64,000 bases of DNA, taken from an uncultured Pelagibacteraceae bacterium. GTDB taxonomy: Bacteria; Pseudomonadota; Alphaproteobacteria; Pelagibacterales; Pelagibacteraceae. A program made the position numbers and the translations under genes. This document shows, in pieces, positions 12,829 to 21,393 of this stretch. The notes under the pieces are model-generated. The model worked only from the letters and a program-made list of their open reading frames with translations, was not told the DNA's origin and did not search any database. The DNA is taken from NCBI GenBank assembly GCA_902538525.1, contig CACBFA010000001.1, forward strand, positions 145,370 through 209,369. Direction: 5' to 3'. Position 1 is the stretch's first letter. The number at the start of each line of letters is the position of its first letter.

Positions 12829-14201
12829 TGGAATATATAAGCACTAGAAATAATTCAGATCATTTTTCATTTAAAAACGTATTTCTGAAAGGCTTAGCTG
12901 ATGATGGAGGCCTTTTTGTGCCAAAGTCAATTAAACCATTTAGTAAAGATGAACTAAACAAACTAAGTAGTCTTAATTACAATGAATTAGCAGCCGAAAT
13001 AATTTTCCCATTTATCGGCGATTTTATGACTAAGGAAGAGTTAATTTCTACAGTATCAAAATCTTACTCAAATTTTAGAGCAGAAGATGTTGTAAAAATC
13101 TCTGATTTAGGAAATTTAAAAGTCTTAGAACTCTATCATGGCCCAACTCTTGCTTTTAAAGATATTGCAATGCAACTAATAGCAAATTTCTATCAATATC
13201 ACTTAGGAAATGAGCAAAAAAAAATTAATATTATTGTAGCAACATCAGGAGACACAGGTGCAGCCGCTATTGATGCTTTAAAAGGAAAAAAAAATTTAAA
13301 TGTTTTTGTATTACATCCAAATAACAGAATTTCACCAGTGCAAAGAAGACTGATGACAATCCATGAAGAAAAAAATGTATTCAATATTGCTATTGAGGGG
13401 AACTTTGATGACTGTCAAAACTTAGTTAAAGCAATGTTTAATGATGAAAAATTCTCAAGCTCAATTAATATGTCAGGTGTTAATTCAATTAATTGGGCAA
13501 GAATTGTTGCTCAAGCTGTTTATTATTTTTATGCTTATTTTAAAATAGGCAATGAACAGCCTCTGTCTTTTTCTGTCCCGACTGGAAATTTTGGAGATAT
13601 TTATGCTGGTTATTTAGCAAAGAAACTCGGTCTTCCAATTGATAAACTTATTGTAGCTACAAACAAAAATGACATTCTTCATAGAGCAATTTCTGGTGGA
13701 GATTACACTCAAAAGAAAGTTGAGGAAACAAATACCCCCAGCATGGATATCCAGATAGCAAGTAACTTTGAAAGACTTTTATATGATGTAAAAGACTGTA
13801 ACTCTGAAGTTACAAAAGATGTGATGAGTAAGATAAAAAATAATAATTATCAAATTGATAATAGTGACTTAGATGAAATAAAAAAGAATTTTACATCTGA
13901 AATGTTAGATGAAAACGAAACTATCCAAATGATAAAAGATATAAATAAAGAATATAAAGTTGTAGTTGATCCACATACTGCAGTTGGAATAGGTGCTGCA
14001 AAAAAACTTGGGTTAGAGCAAAATTGTGTTGTTTTATCTACAGCACACCCTTGTAAATTTCCAAAAGCAATCGAAGATGCAATCTCAAAAACTGAAGAAT
14101 TACCAGATAGTCTTAAATATGTTTATGATAGAGATGAAAAATTTGAGGTTATTTCAAATGATATAAACAAAGTTAAAGAATATGTAATAGACTCAATATG
14201 A
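12828..14201 (+). CDS. thrC: threonine synthase
   Basis: YHGPTLAFKDIAMQL PLP lysine motif, ATSGDTGAAA. Confidence 0.95.
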   Translation: MEYISTRNNSDHFSFKNVFLKGLADDGGLFVPKSIKPFSKDELNKLSSLNYNELAAEIIFPFIGDFMTKEELISTVSKSYSNFRAEDVVKISDLGNLKVLELYHGPTLAFKDIAMQLIANFYQYHLGNEQKKINIIVATSGDTGAAAIDALKGKKNLNVFVLHPNNRISPVQRRLMTIHEEKNVFNIAIEGNFDDCQNLVKAMFNDEKFSSSINMSGVNSINWARIVAQAVYYFYAYFKIGNEQPLSFSVPTGNFGDIYAGYLAKKLGLPIDKLIVATNKNDILHRAISGGDYTQKKVEETNTPSMDIQIASNFERLLYDVKDCNSEVTKDVMSKIKNNNYQIDNSDLDEIKKNFTSEMLDENETIQMIKDINKEYKVVVDPHTAVGIGAAKKLGLEQNCVVLSTAHPCKFPKAIEDAISKTEELPDSLKYVYDRDEKFEVISNDINKVKEYVIDSI

Positions 14202-14683
14202 AATTAAAAATAAAAGATCAAATCCCAGATATAGAAATTTTTCATTTAGCAGGTGATGAACCACAAATTAGTAAAATTAGAGATATATTAGGAAAAGGTA
14301 AAGTTGTTTTATTCGGATTGCCTGGTGCCTTTACTTCTACTTGTTCAAAACTTCATCTTCCTGGATATGTAGCTAATGCCGATAAAATAAAAGCCAAAGG
14401 AATAGATAATATATTTTGTTTATCTGTGAATGATCCTTTTGTTATGAATGCTTGGGGAGAAGCAAACAATGCAGCTGGCAAAATTACAATGTTATCAGAT
14501 CCGTATCTATTATTTACAAAAGCCATCGGTGCTGAAGTAGATAGAAATTCAAAAGGAATGGGTATTCGTTCAAATCGTTATGCAATGGTTATTCAAAACT
14601 TAGAAGTAGTTAATATTCAAGTTGAGAAAGAAACTAAACAATGTGGTTTATCCTCAGCAGAGGGCGTTTTAGATTTATTATAA
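14198..14683 (+). CDS. peroxiredoxin (Prx5/redoxin-like)
   Basis: LPGAFTSTCSKLHLPGYV, NDPFVMNAWG. Confidence 0.92.
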   Translation: MKLKIKDQIPDIEIFHLAGDEPQISKIRDILGKGKVVLFGLPGAFTSTCSKLHLPGYVANADKIKAKGIDNIFCLSVNDPFVMNAWGEANNAAGKITMLSDPYLLFTKAIGAEVDRNSKGMGIRSNRYAMVIQNLEVVNIQVEKETKQCGLSSAEGVLDLL

Positions 14684-14694
14684 TTAGTAGGGCA

Positions 14695-14710
14695 GTTCTG
14701 TTGCCAGGTG
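14695..14710 (+). repeat. direct repeat copy 1 (GTTCTGTTGCCAGGTG)
   Basis: 15/16 identical to 16248-16263. Confidence 0.7.
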
Positions 14711-14796
14711 CCCCGAACTTTGTTTAAATAATCCTTGTATTTCGGCAATTAGCAATCGTAGAATTAGACTAATCTTACAATAATTACATATGGATT

Positions 14797-14816
14797 ACGT
14801 ATGAAATTTCATACGT
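14797..14816. repeat. perfect 20-bp palindrome ACGTATGAAATTTCATACGT
   Basis: Read directly; self reverse-complementary. Confidence 0.9.
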
Positions 14817-14896
14817 CATGCACCTATATTTTAGACTCCTGGTTTGAGATTTGGTAACCTTTAAAAAGATATAATTGCAATGTAAAAAAATGAACA

Positions 14897-15382
14897 ATGG
14901 CACTAGGTGATATTTTCAAATCTAAAAAAGACTTTAAAAATCATGAAATAAGAAATTTTGACAATCTGATATCTAATTTACATAATCTAACGAAGCATAA
15001 GTTTGAACTAATCCATAAATCTATAGACAAAATTACAACAAGAAACTGTGCAACAGAAAAGTTATTCTATCATTTTAAACTTAAAAAAGGCTATGCAACT
15101 ATAACAATAAAGAAAAATTATTTTAAAAACGAGGAAGAATCAGACATGGAAACTCAACTTGATTGGAACCAGAAACATTACTTGGATCATTTAAATCCAA
15201 AAAGTGAATATCCAGTTTTTGATTATCTAATGAGTTTTAATCGTCAAATTAAGGAAAGAACAGGTGAAACAATAGGATCATTTAAGTTCAATCTTGATCC
15301 AGCAAAATTACTTTTTGAAAAGAACTTAGAATTAAAGTTAAAAAAAACAATGAAAAAATGGGTAAATAAAACATTTAAATGA
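14897..15382 (+). CDS. hypothetical protein, 161 aa
   Basis: Complete ORF, ATGA overlap with downstream MORN gene; no family recognised. Confidence 0.75.
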   Translation: MALGDIFKSKKDFKNHEIRNFDNLISNLHNLTKHKFELIHKSIDKITTRNCATEKLFYHFKLKKGYATITIKKNYFKNEEESDMETQLDWNQKHYLDHLNPKSEYPVFDYLMSFNRQIKERTGETIGSFKFNLDPAKLLFEKNLELKLKKTMKKWVNKTFK

Positions 15383-16227
15383 AGATTAAAAATTTTGACA
15401 ATGTAGTTATCCTAAGACCTAAAAAATCATATTTTAAAGATGGTTCAAGATTTGAAGGGCAATCAAATAAAGTTAAAGGCTCAAAACTTCCAGACGGTTA
15501 TGGTAAATTATATTATCCAAATGGTCATATTCAATACAAAGGAAACTTTAAAAATGGATTGTTTAATGGATATGGGGAATACATTTCACCAAATCATTAT
15601 GAATACTTAGGAGATTTTAAAAATAATAAAAAACATGGAAATGGAAAAATTATTTGGAAAAATGATAAAGCTTCATTTAAGGGCATATTTAAAAATGATA
15701 AAGTTATCAAAGGAGAGTATATACTTTCAAATGGCAACAAATTTACTGGCTTAATAAAGAATAACAAATTTTATATAGGGAAATATATAGATAAAGAAAT
15801 TCAAAGAAGTTTCGACGGAGTATTTATAAATAATGACTATTTAAAAGGTACAATTACATTTCCTAACGGAGATAGGTTTAAAGGAACTTTTAGGAAAAAT
15901 GAGCCCTATAAATCTGGCAAGTGGACTCTTGCAAATGGTAACACTTATACGGGTGAATTTAAACATGTGAAGAAAACAGAAAATGAGATTACATTTTTAT
16001 GGCATGGAGAAGGCCTTTATGAAACTAAGCAATTTTATTATAGAGGATCTTTCAAAAATAAAATGTTTCATGGATGGGGTGTGCTAACACATAAAACAAA
16101 GGAAAGCTTTGTTGGCAAATTTAAAAACAATGAAATGTACGATGGTGTTTATAAAGATGCTAAAAACGGTATGCATGTCATTGAAAAATTTAAGATAAAA
16201 TCCGGTTACTTAATTAATAAAAACTAA
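15379..16227 (+). CDS. MORN-repeat protein
   Basis: Multiple degenerate MORN units: YGKLYYPNGHIQYKGNFKNGLFNGYGEY, YEYLGDFKNNKKHGNGKI, FYYRGSFKNKMFHGWGVL, SFVGKFKNNEMYDGVY. Confidence 0.9.
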   Translation: MKIKNFDNVVILRPKKSYFKDGSRFEGQSNKVKGSKLPDGYGKLYYPNGHIQYKGNFKNGLFNGYGEYISPNHYEYLGDFKNNKKHGNGKIIWKNDKASFKGIFKNDKVIKGEYILSNGNKFTGLIKNNKFYIGKYIDKEIQRSFDGVFINNDYLKGTITFPNGDRFKGTFRKNEPYKSGKWTLANGNTYTGEFKHVKKTENEITFLWHGEGLYETKQFYYRGSFKNKMFHGWGVLTHKTKESFVGKFKNNEMYDGVYKDAKNGMHVIEKFKIKSGYLINKN

Positions 16228-16247
16228 ATTGACAAATTTAAAAGGGG

Positions 16248-16263
16248 GTTCTGTTACCAGGTG
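16248..16263 (+). repeat. direct repeat copy 2 (GTTCTGTTACCAGGTG)
   Basis: 15/16 identical to 14695-14710. Confidence 0.7.
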
Positions 16264-16266
16264 TAG

Positions 16267-16692
16267 CTAAATTGTTGCAGAAGACCTTGCTAATAAATCC
16301 ACTTCATTATTAAGTTTATCTGTTGAATGTGCTTTTACCCAACTCCATTTAATCTCAAATGTATTTGAAAGATTATCTAATTCGGTCCAAAGTTCTTTAT
16401 TTTTAACTTCTTTTTTGTTAGCTGTTTTCCAGCCATTTTTTTTCCAATTATGTATCCATTCAGTTATCCCAGATTTTACATATTTAGAGTCTGTAAATAT
16501 TTGAACTTTGCTTCCTTTTGGAATTTTTTTTAATGCTTTGATAGGAGCTAGCAATTCCATTTGATTATTTGTTGTTTCTTTTTTGCTTCCTTTAATTTGA
16601 GTTTTCTTTCCATTTTCAATAATGATTGCTGCCCAACCACCATTTCCTGGGTTTCCAATGCAAGAACCATCTGTGTAAATTTTAATCATCAA
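16267..16692 (-). CDS. rnhA: ribonuclease HI
   Basis: IYTDGSCIGNPGNGGWAAII, MELLAPIKAL, FTDSKYV, VKAHSTDKLNNEVDLLA. Confidence 0.96.
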   Translation of the reverse strand: MMIKIYTDGSCIGNPGNGGWAAIIIENGKKTQIKGSKKETTNNQMELLAPIKALKKIPKGSKVQIFTDSKYVKSGITEWIHNWKKNGWKTANKKEVKNKELWTELDNLSNTFEIKWSWVKAHSTDKLNNEVDLLARSSATI

Positions 16693-17654
16693 GAATAATC
16701 CTTAAATGAACTCAGATTTCTATGAAAGTTTAACTTATCTATATACTCCTTTGGATCTTTAATTTTAATGAAAGCATTTTTAGGAGTATTTAAATAATCA
16801 TATGATCTAGTTAAAAGATATCTTAAAGCTGAACCTCTACACAATGTATTAAAATTTATTTTTTCTGTTTCAGTTAATTTTCTGACTGATTGGTAGCCTT
16901 TTAATAAATTTGAGGATCTATTTTTGTCTAGTACAAATTTTTTATTTTTCTTTTTAAAGCATAGTGCGTTAATACAAGTCGCCAATTCGTAAGAAAGAAA
17001 ATCATTTGCTGAAAAATAAAAATCTATAAGACCAAAATATTTACCTTTGTTAAAAAAAATGTTATCAATAAAAAGATCTCCATGAATTATTCCATTTGGT
17101 ATTTTTTTAGGCCATTTTTTTTTGATATCTCTCAAATCATCTTTCATTAAATCTTTTAAGTTTTTAGACAATTTATTAATTTTATTGTCTATTTTATTTA
17201 GAATTGACCCCCATGAATTAACCGATAGAGAATTTTTTCTATATAATGTCAATTTTTTTGAAGCTTTATGAAGAAGTGCAGCATTTTTTCCAACTATAAA
17301 ACAATCCTTATTATTTAGTTGTTCTTTATCTTTTCCTTCCAAGAAACTGACAATACAAGCTTTTTTATTTTTTAAATTAAATAAATATTTGCCTTTTTTG
17401 TCTTTAATGGGAACTGGACATTTTACTTTTAATCTAGATAGACCAGACATAAGATTAACAAAAAATGGAAGATCTTTTTTCTGAACTCTTTTTTCGTAAA
17501 TAGTTAAGATATATTTATTTTTTTTTGTTTTTAAAAGAAAGTTGGTATTTTCAATACCTTTTTTTATACCTGAGTAATTTATAATTTTCCCAATATTATA
17601 TTTTTTCTCGATATATTTTATCTGCTTATTATTAATTTTAGTATAAACAGCCAT
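16689..17654 (-). CDS. thrB: homoserine kinase (ThrB, APH fold)
   Basis: GIKKGIENTNFLLKT, NGIIHGDLFIDNIFF, GLIDFYFSANDFLSYELATCINALCF. Confidence 0.92.
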   Translation of the reverse strand: MAVYTKINNKQIKYIEKKYNIGKIINYSGIKKGIENTNFLLKTKKNKYILTIYEKRVQKKDLPFFVNLMSGLSRLKVKCPVPIKDKKGKYLFNLKNKKACIVSFLEGKDKEQLNNKDCFIVGKNAALLHKASKKLTLYRKNSLSVNSWGSILNKIDNKINKLSKNLKDLMKDDLRDIKKKWPKKIPNGIIHGDLFIDNIFFNKGKYFGLIDFYFSANDFLSYELATCINALCFKKKNKKFVLDKNRSSNLLKGYQSVRKLTETEKINFNTLCRGSALRYLLTRSYDYLNTPKNAFIKIKDPKEYIDKLNFHRNLSSFKDYS

Positions 17655-18598
17655 TAATTTAATTTTCCAGGAATTTTAAAAGTTATATTTTCTTTTACGA
17701 TTTCAACTTCTTCTATGTTGACAGTAAATTGATCTTTTAACTCTGCTATAAATTTTTCAACAAGTATTTCTGGTGCTGAAGCACCTGATGAAATTCCAAT
17801 TGTGTTACATTCTTTAATCTTATCTATTGGCACTGGACTTTCTGAGTGTATTAACTCAGCAGAATTGCAACCAGAGTTTTTAGCAACCTCAACTAATCTT
17901 ACCGAGTTAGATGAATTCCTGCTTCCTATTACAAAAAACATATCACATTTATCTGCTATTTCTTTGACAGCCGATTGTCTATTTGTTGTTGCATAACATA
18001 TGTCATCTTTTTTAGGCTCTTTAATATCTGGGAATTTAGATTTTAGAGCTGCAATTATATCTTTGGTATCATCTACAGAGAGTGTTGTTTGAGTTATGAA
18101 AGATAGCTGTTTATTTGAAATATTTTCATACTTATTTGCATCCTCAATATTTTCTATTAAATCTATTGAACCTTCAGGCAATTGACCCATAGTTCCTATG
18201 ACTTCTGGATGATTTTTGTGTCCTATTAATAATATATGATGTCCTTGTTTATTTAAGTTTTCTGCTTCTCTATGAACTTTAGATACTAGAGGACACGTTG
18301 CATCTACAAACATCATATTTAAATTAGAAGCTTCCTCTGGAACAGATTTTGGCACTCCATGTGCTGAGAATATAACTGGTCTAGACTTATCTTTGATTTC
18401 ATCTAATTCTTCAACAAATATCGCTCCTATTTTTTTTAAACTTTCTACAACATGTTTGTTATGTACAATTTCGTGTCTCACATAAACTGGAGCACCAAAT
18501 TTATCTATACTCTTTTTTACAATTTCAATTGCTCTATCAACGCCTGCACAAAATCCTCTAGGTGCAGCTAAATAAATTTTTAAATTTTTGTTACTCAT
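17654..18598 (-). CDS. ispH: 4-hydroxy-3-methylbut-2-enyl diphosphate reductase
   Basis: APRGFCAGVDRAIEIV, FSAHGVPKSV, DATCPLVSKVH, CYATTNRQSAVK. Confidence 0.97.
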   Translation of the reverse strand: MSNKNLKIYLAAPRGFCAGVDRAIEIVKKSIDKFGAPVYVRHEIVHNKHVVESLKKIGAIFVEELDEIKDKSRPVIFSAHGVPKSVPEEASNLNMMFVDATCPLVSKVHREAENLNKQGHHILLIGHKNHPEVIGTMGQLPEGSIDLIENIEDANKYENISNKQLSFITQTTLSVDDTKDIIAALKSKFPDIKEPKKDDICYATTNRQSAVKEIADKCDMFFVIGSRNSSNSVRLVEVAKNSGCNSAELIHSESPVPIDKIKECNTIGISSGASAPEILVEKFIAELKDQFTVNIEEVEIVKENITFKIPGKLN

Positions 18599-19488
18599 TT
18601 TTTTTCTACCATGAATTCAAGTAAAATATGAGGGAAGGTCAATGAAGCCAATCCAACAAATATTATTTTAATAATACTTTCATCTATACCAAATTTTTCT
18701 GAAATAAAATAAAAAACTATTAAATACATTATTGCTGTGATTACTGTAAGTGGAATAATTTTTCGCAAAAAAATAGGAAATCCTTTCACCAAATTTTTAT
18801 TTATTTCACTAATTAAACTTAGTGAGTGTCTTATAGAATGAAGAAAGCAGAAATAAATTGTAAAAGCCAATATAGGATTAAAAAAATAGTTTAAAATAAT
18901 TATTGAAAAACTATCTAAAAAAAGAATTGATCTTAAATCATTATTATTACCTCTATATATAAGAAAATTACTTAGCACTGACAATATAACTAAAGGAATT
19001 AAAAAATTATTAGCCACAATATTTTCGTCTATTGAAAAGTTTAACATTTTAAAAATTTCGATTGTCTCAGCTTTATGAAACAGCAAGGGTGTTGAAATAA
19101 CTAATGATCCTTTAATAAAATAAAAAATTTCTAATAAATTAACATTTTTTGTTTCGATAAAGTCACTATCCTCCTTGCCAAAATGATATGCCGCAACTAT
19201 TAAAAAAAGCGAAAGCAATAATATTGGACTTAAAATCCAAATTAAAATAACAAAAATAGCAATACCTATATAAGTTATATAGAACACTTCTGTATTTTTA
19301 ATTTTATAAATTTTTAAAAGTTTTTTACCCTTTTCATGATCCAGCGCACCGTGAGAGATACCAATTGTAAGAATTAAAAAAAAACTAAAAAGTATAAACG
19401 AATTATCTCTCAATACCTCAAAGGCAGAAAAAAAAATACAGATATTAAAAAAAATAATAGAATGAAAAAAATTTATTTTGTTGATCAT
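18595..19488 (-). CDS. blh: Brp/Blh family beta-carotene 15,15'-dioxygenase
   Basis: GISHGALDHEKGKKLLK, AAYHFGKEDSDF, FCFLHSIRHSLSL, multi-TM; adjacent to crtY/B/I. Confidence 0.9.
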   Translation of the reverse strand: MINKINFFHSIIFFNICIFFSAFEVLRDNSFILFSFFLILTIGISHGALDHEKGKKLLKIYKIKNTEVFYITYIGIAIFVILIWILSPILLLSLFLIVAAYHFGKEDSDFIETKNVNLLEIFYFIKGSLVISTPLLFHKAETIEIFKMLNFSIDENIVANNFLIPLVILSVLSNFLIYRGNNNDLRSILFLDSFSIIILNYFFNPILAFTIYFCFLHSIRHSLSLISEINKNLVKGFPIFLRKIIPLTVITAIMYLIVFYFISEKFGIDESIIKIIFVGLASLTFPHILLEFMVEKK

Positions 19489-20564
19489 TATTTAAATACA
19501 GCTTTAATAAAAATCCATTTTGGCATCTTTAATATAATGGATAAGTCCTCGAAAATATTACTTTTATTGGAAAGGAAATTTATTACTGTTTTTGACTTGC
19601 TTTTAAACATTTTGAAGAAAATATTTGGCATTATCTCTGGCTTTTCAGCTAGAACTTTCAAAAAAACATTGTCTAAAAACTTATACTTACTTTTTATATT
19701 GAAAGCTCTAGTTTGGGTTATTTTATCAATGTTTTGGGTAATATATTCTGCTTGTTCTTGAATATTTAGGAAAGTATAGCCAGTACTTAAACGCGTCATA
19801 CCTCCAGCAGTTCCAATATTAATCGTATTTTTGTCGTTTTTAAATTTTGGATAAAATAATGGTATGGCCCCAACTTCTTTATAATTAATTTTATATTTTT
19901 TTAATTTTAAAGTATTTTCGATGTAATCAGTAATTTGTTTATCATAATCTTTTTCACTATCATCTTCCATTTTTGAAAGCCACGTAGTTTCGATTAAAGC
20001 TGATTTTTTTGAATAGGGTAGTGTATAGAAAAAATGAACGCTTTTTTTTTGATCACAATCAAAGTCCATTAAATTCATTATTTGATCATCAAAAAAATCT
20101 TTTTCGGTTTCAATCTCAACACCTTGAAAGTGTTGCCATAAATTAGAATCTTTATTCTCAAGATTTGGCAAACTGTTAAATAAAATTGCGTTTTCTGTAT
20201 TTACTTCACTAATATCTTTAAAGAATTGAATATTTGGATTTTTATTGATTTTATTTAAAATTTTTTTGTAGAATAGTCCACTATCAATACTTTCGTAAGG
20301 AGTTTCTTTACAATCTTTATATTCAACATTTCCTTTAAAATTGATTGTATAATCTTTCCATCTTTTTTTTACACAGTCATCAAACTTGTGAGGTACAGTT
20401 TTCCAATATGACCAAGTTTTATCTCTTTTATATTCATCTCTTTTTTCAATAATTGCTAAAGTCTTATTTTTAAGTTTATCGTGATACTCTAACTCATAAG
20501 CCAATGTTAAACCTGCACAGCCACCTCCAATAATTATGTAATCAAAATCTTTCATTATACTCAA
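19488..20564 (-). CDS. crtY: lycopene beta-cyclase
   Basis: DYIIIGGGCAGLTLAYEL, DKTWSYWK, GTAGGMTRLSTGYTF. Confidence 0.92.
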   Translation of the reverse strand: MSIMKDFDYIIIGGGCAGLTLAYELEYHDKLKNKTLAIIEKRDEYKRDKTWSYWKTVPHKFDDCVKKRWKDYTINFKGNVEYKDCKETPYESIDSGLFYKKILNKINKNPNIQFFKDISEVNTENAILFNSLPNLENKDSNLWQHFQGVEIETEKDFFDDQIMNLMDFDCDQKKSVHFFYTLPYSKKSALIETTWLSKMEDDSEKDYDKQITDYIENTLKLKKYKINYKEVGAIPLFYPKFKNDKNTINIGTAGGMTRLSTGYTFLNIQEQAEYITQNIDKITQTRAFNIKSKYKFLDNVFLKVLAEKPEIMPNIFFKMFKSKSKTVINFLSNKSNIFEDLSIILKMPKWIFIKAVFK

Positions 20565-21393
20565 TATCTTGCATTATTATCTCATGCTCTTTTATTGTAA
20601 GTTTTTTATCTTCTTTTACAAAATATAATTTAATTAAATCACCAATAGATAGCACTGTATGTAAGACTTTTCCCAAATTGTTTACATAAATTTTTCCTGA
20701 TTTATTATAATTTTCTAAGTTTCCTTTTTTTAAGATTTCATTTCCAATTTGTCTATATACTCGTCTTGCAACCAAAATCGAAAATCTTAAAAAGAATGGA
20801 ATTTTTTTAATTGATACAAAAGAATTACTATAAAATTTGTCAGCGATTTTTAGAATTCTTTTAATTTCATCAAAATTCTTTTTTATATAAAACCTATTAT
20901 TGCTTTCATCTTCAATAACATCTCTTGAAATATTAGTTAATTGCATTGCAATGCCTAAGTCAATCGCTCCTAAAAGTGCTGATCTTTCTTTGACATTTAA
21001 AATTTTTGCCATCATTAATCCAACTGTTCCAGCCACTCTATATGAATAAACATATAGATCTTTGTCAGTGTTAATTTCTACTTTTGATTTTATATCAGCC
21101 TCTACGCCATCGAATAAATCATCAATTATTTTTTGTGATATTCCAAATTTGTTTATTAAAGCCCACATATTTTTAATTATTTGGTTATTTTCATTTTTTA
21201 ATTTGAAATCTTCTTTGAAACTATTGAAATTTTTTAATTTCGTATCAAGATCACCTTTTTCATCTGCTATATTGTCTATGTATCTACAAAAATCGTACAA
21301 ATCAGAGCAATCAGAGTAGACTTGTTTTGGTAAAAAGAAACCTGCCCAATTAAAAGATTTAGCGTATATCGACAAATAATTTTGTTCATTCAT
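20542..21393 (-). CDS. crtB: phytoene synthase
   Basis: SFNWAGFFLPK, YDFCRYIDNIADE, YRVAGTVGLMMA, QLTNISRDVIEDESNNRFY. Confidence 0.94.
   Translation of the reverse strand: MNEQNYLSIYAKSFNWAGFFLPKQVYSDCSDLYDFCRYIDNIADEKGDLDTKLKNFNSFKEDFKLKNENNQIIKNMWALINKFGISQKIIDDLFDGVEADIKSKVEINTDKDLYVYSYRVAGTVGLMMAKILNVKERSALLGAIDLGIAMQLTNISRDVIEDESNNRFYIKKNFDEIKRILKIADKFYSNSFVSIKKIPFFLRFSILVARRVYRQIGNEILKKGNLENYNKSGKIYVNNLGKVLHTVLSIGDLIKLYFVKEDKKLTIKEHEIIMQDIEYNERF

Larger units (their letters stand above)
14684..14896 (+). ncRNA. candidate structured intergenic element (unassigned)
   Basis: 213-nt noncoding gap, large for this window; GGGCA/UGCCC and GUUC/GAAC pairing potential at 14690-14718; perfect 20-bp palindrome at 14797-14816; strand assumed. 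Confidence 0.35.

Noticed and set aside
14690-14730. Signal recognition particle RNA (domain IV resemblance of CTGTTRCCAGGT)
   Set aside because: The diagnostic GGTCCGGAAGGAAGCAGCC segment is absent after both motif copies; only a short 5' similarity exists.
14684-14896. tmRNA (two-piece alphaproteobacterial type)
   Set aside because: No TTCGA-type T-loop, no CCA acceptor end and no plausible tag ORF seen.
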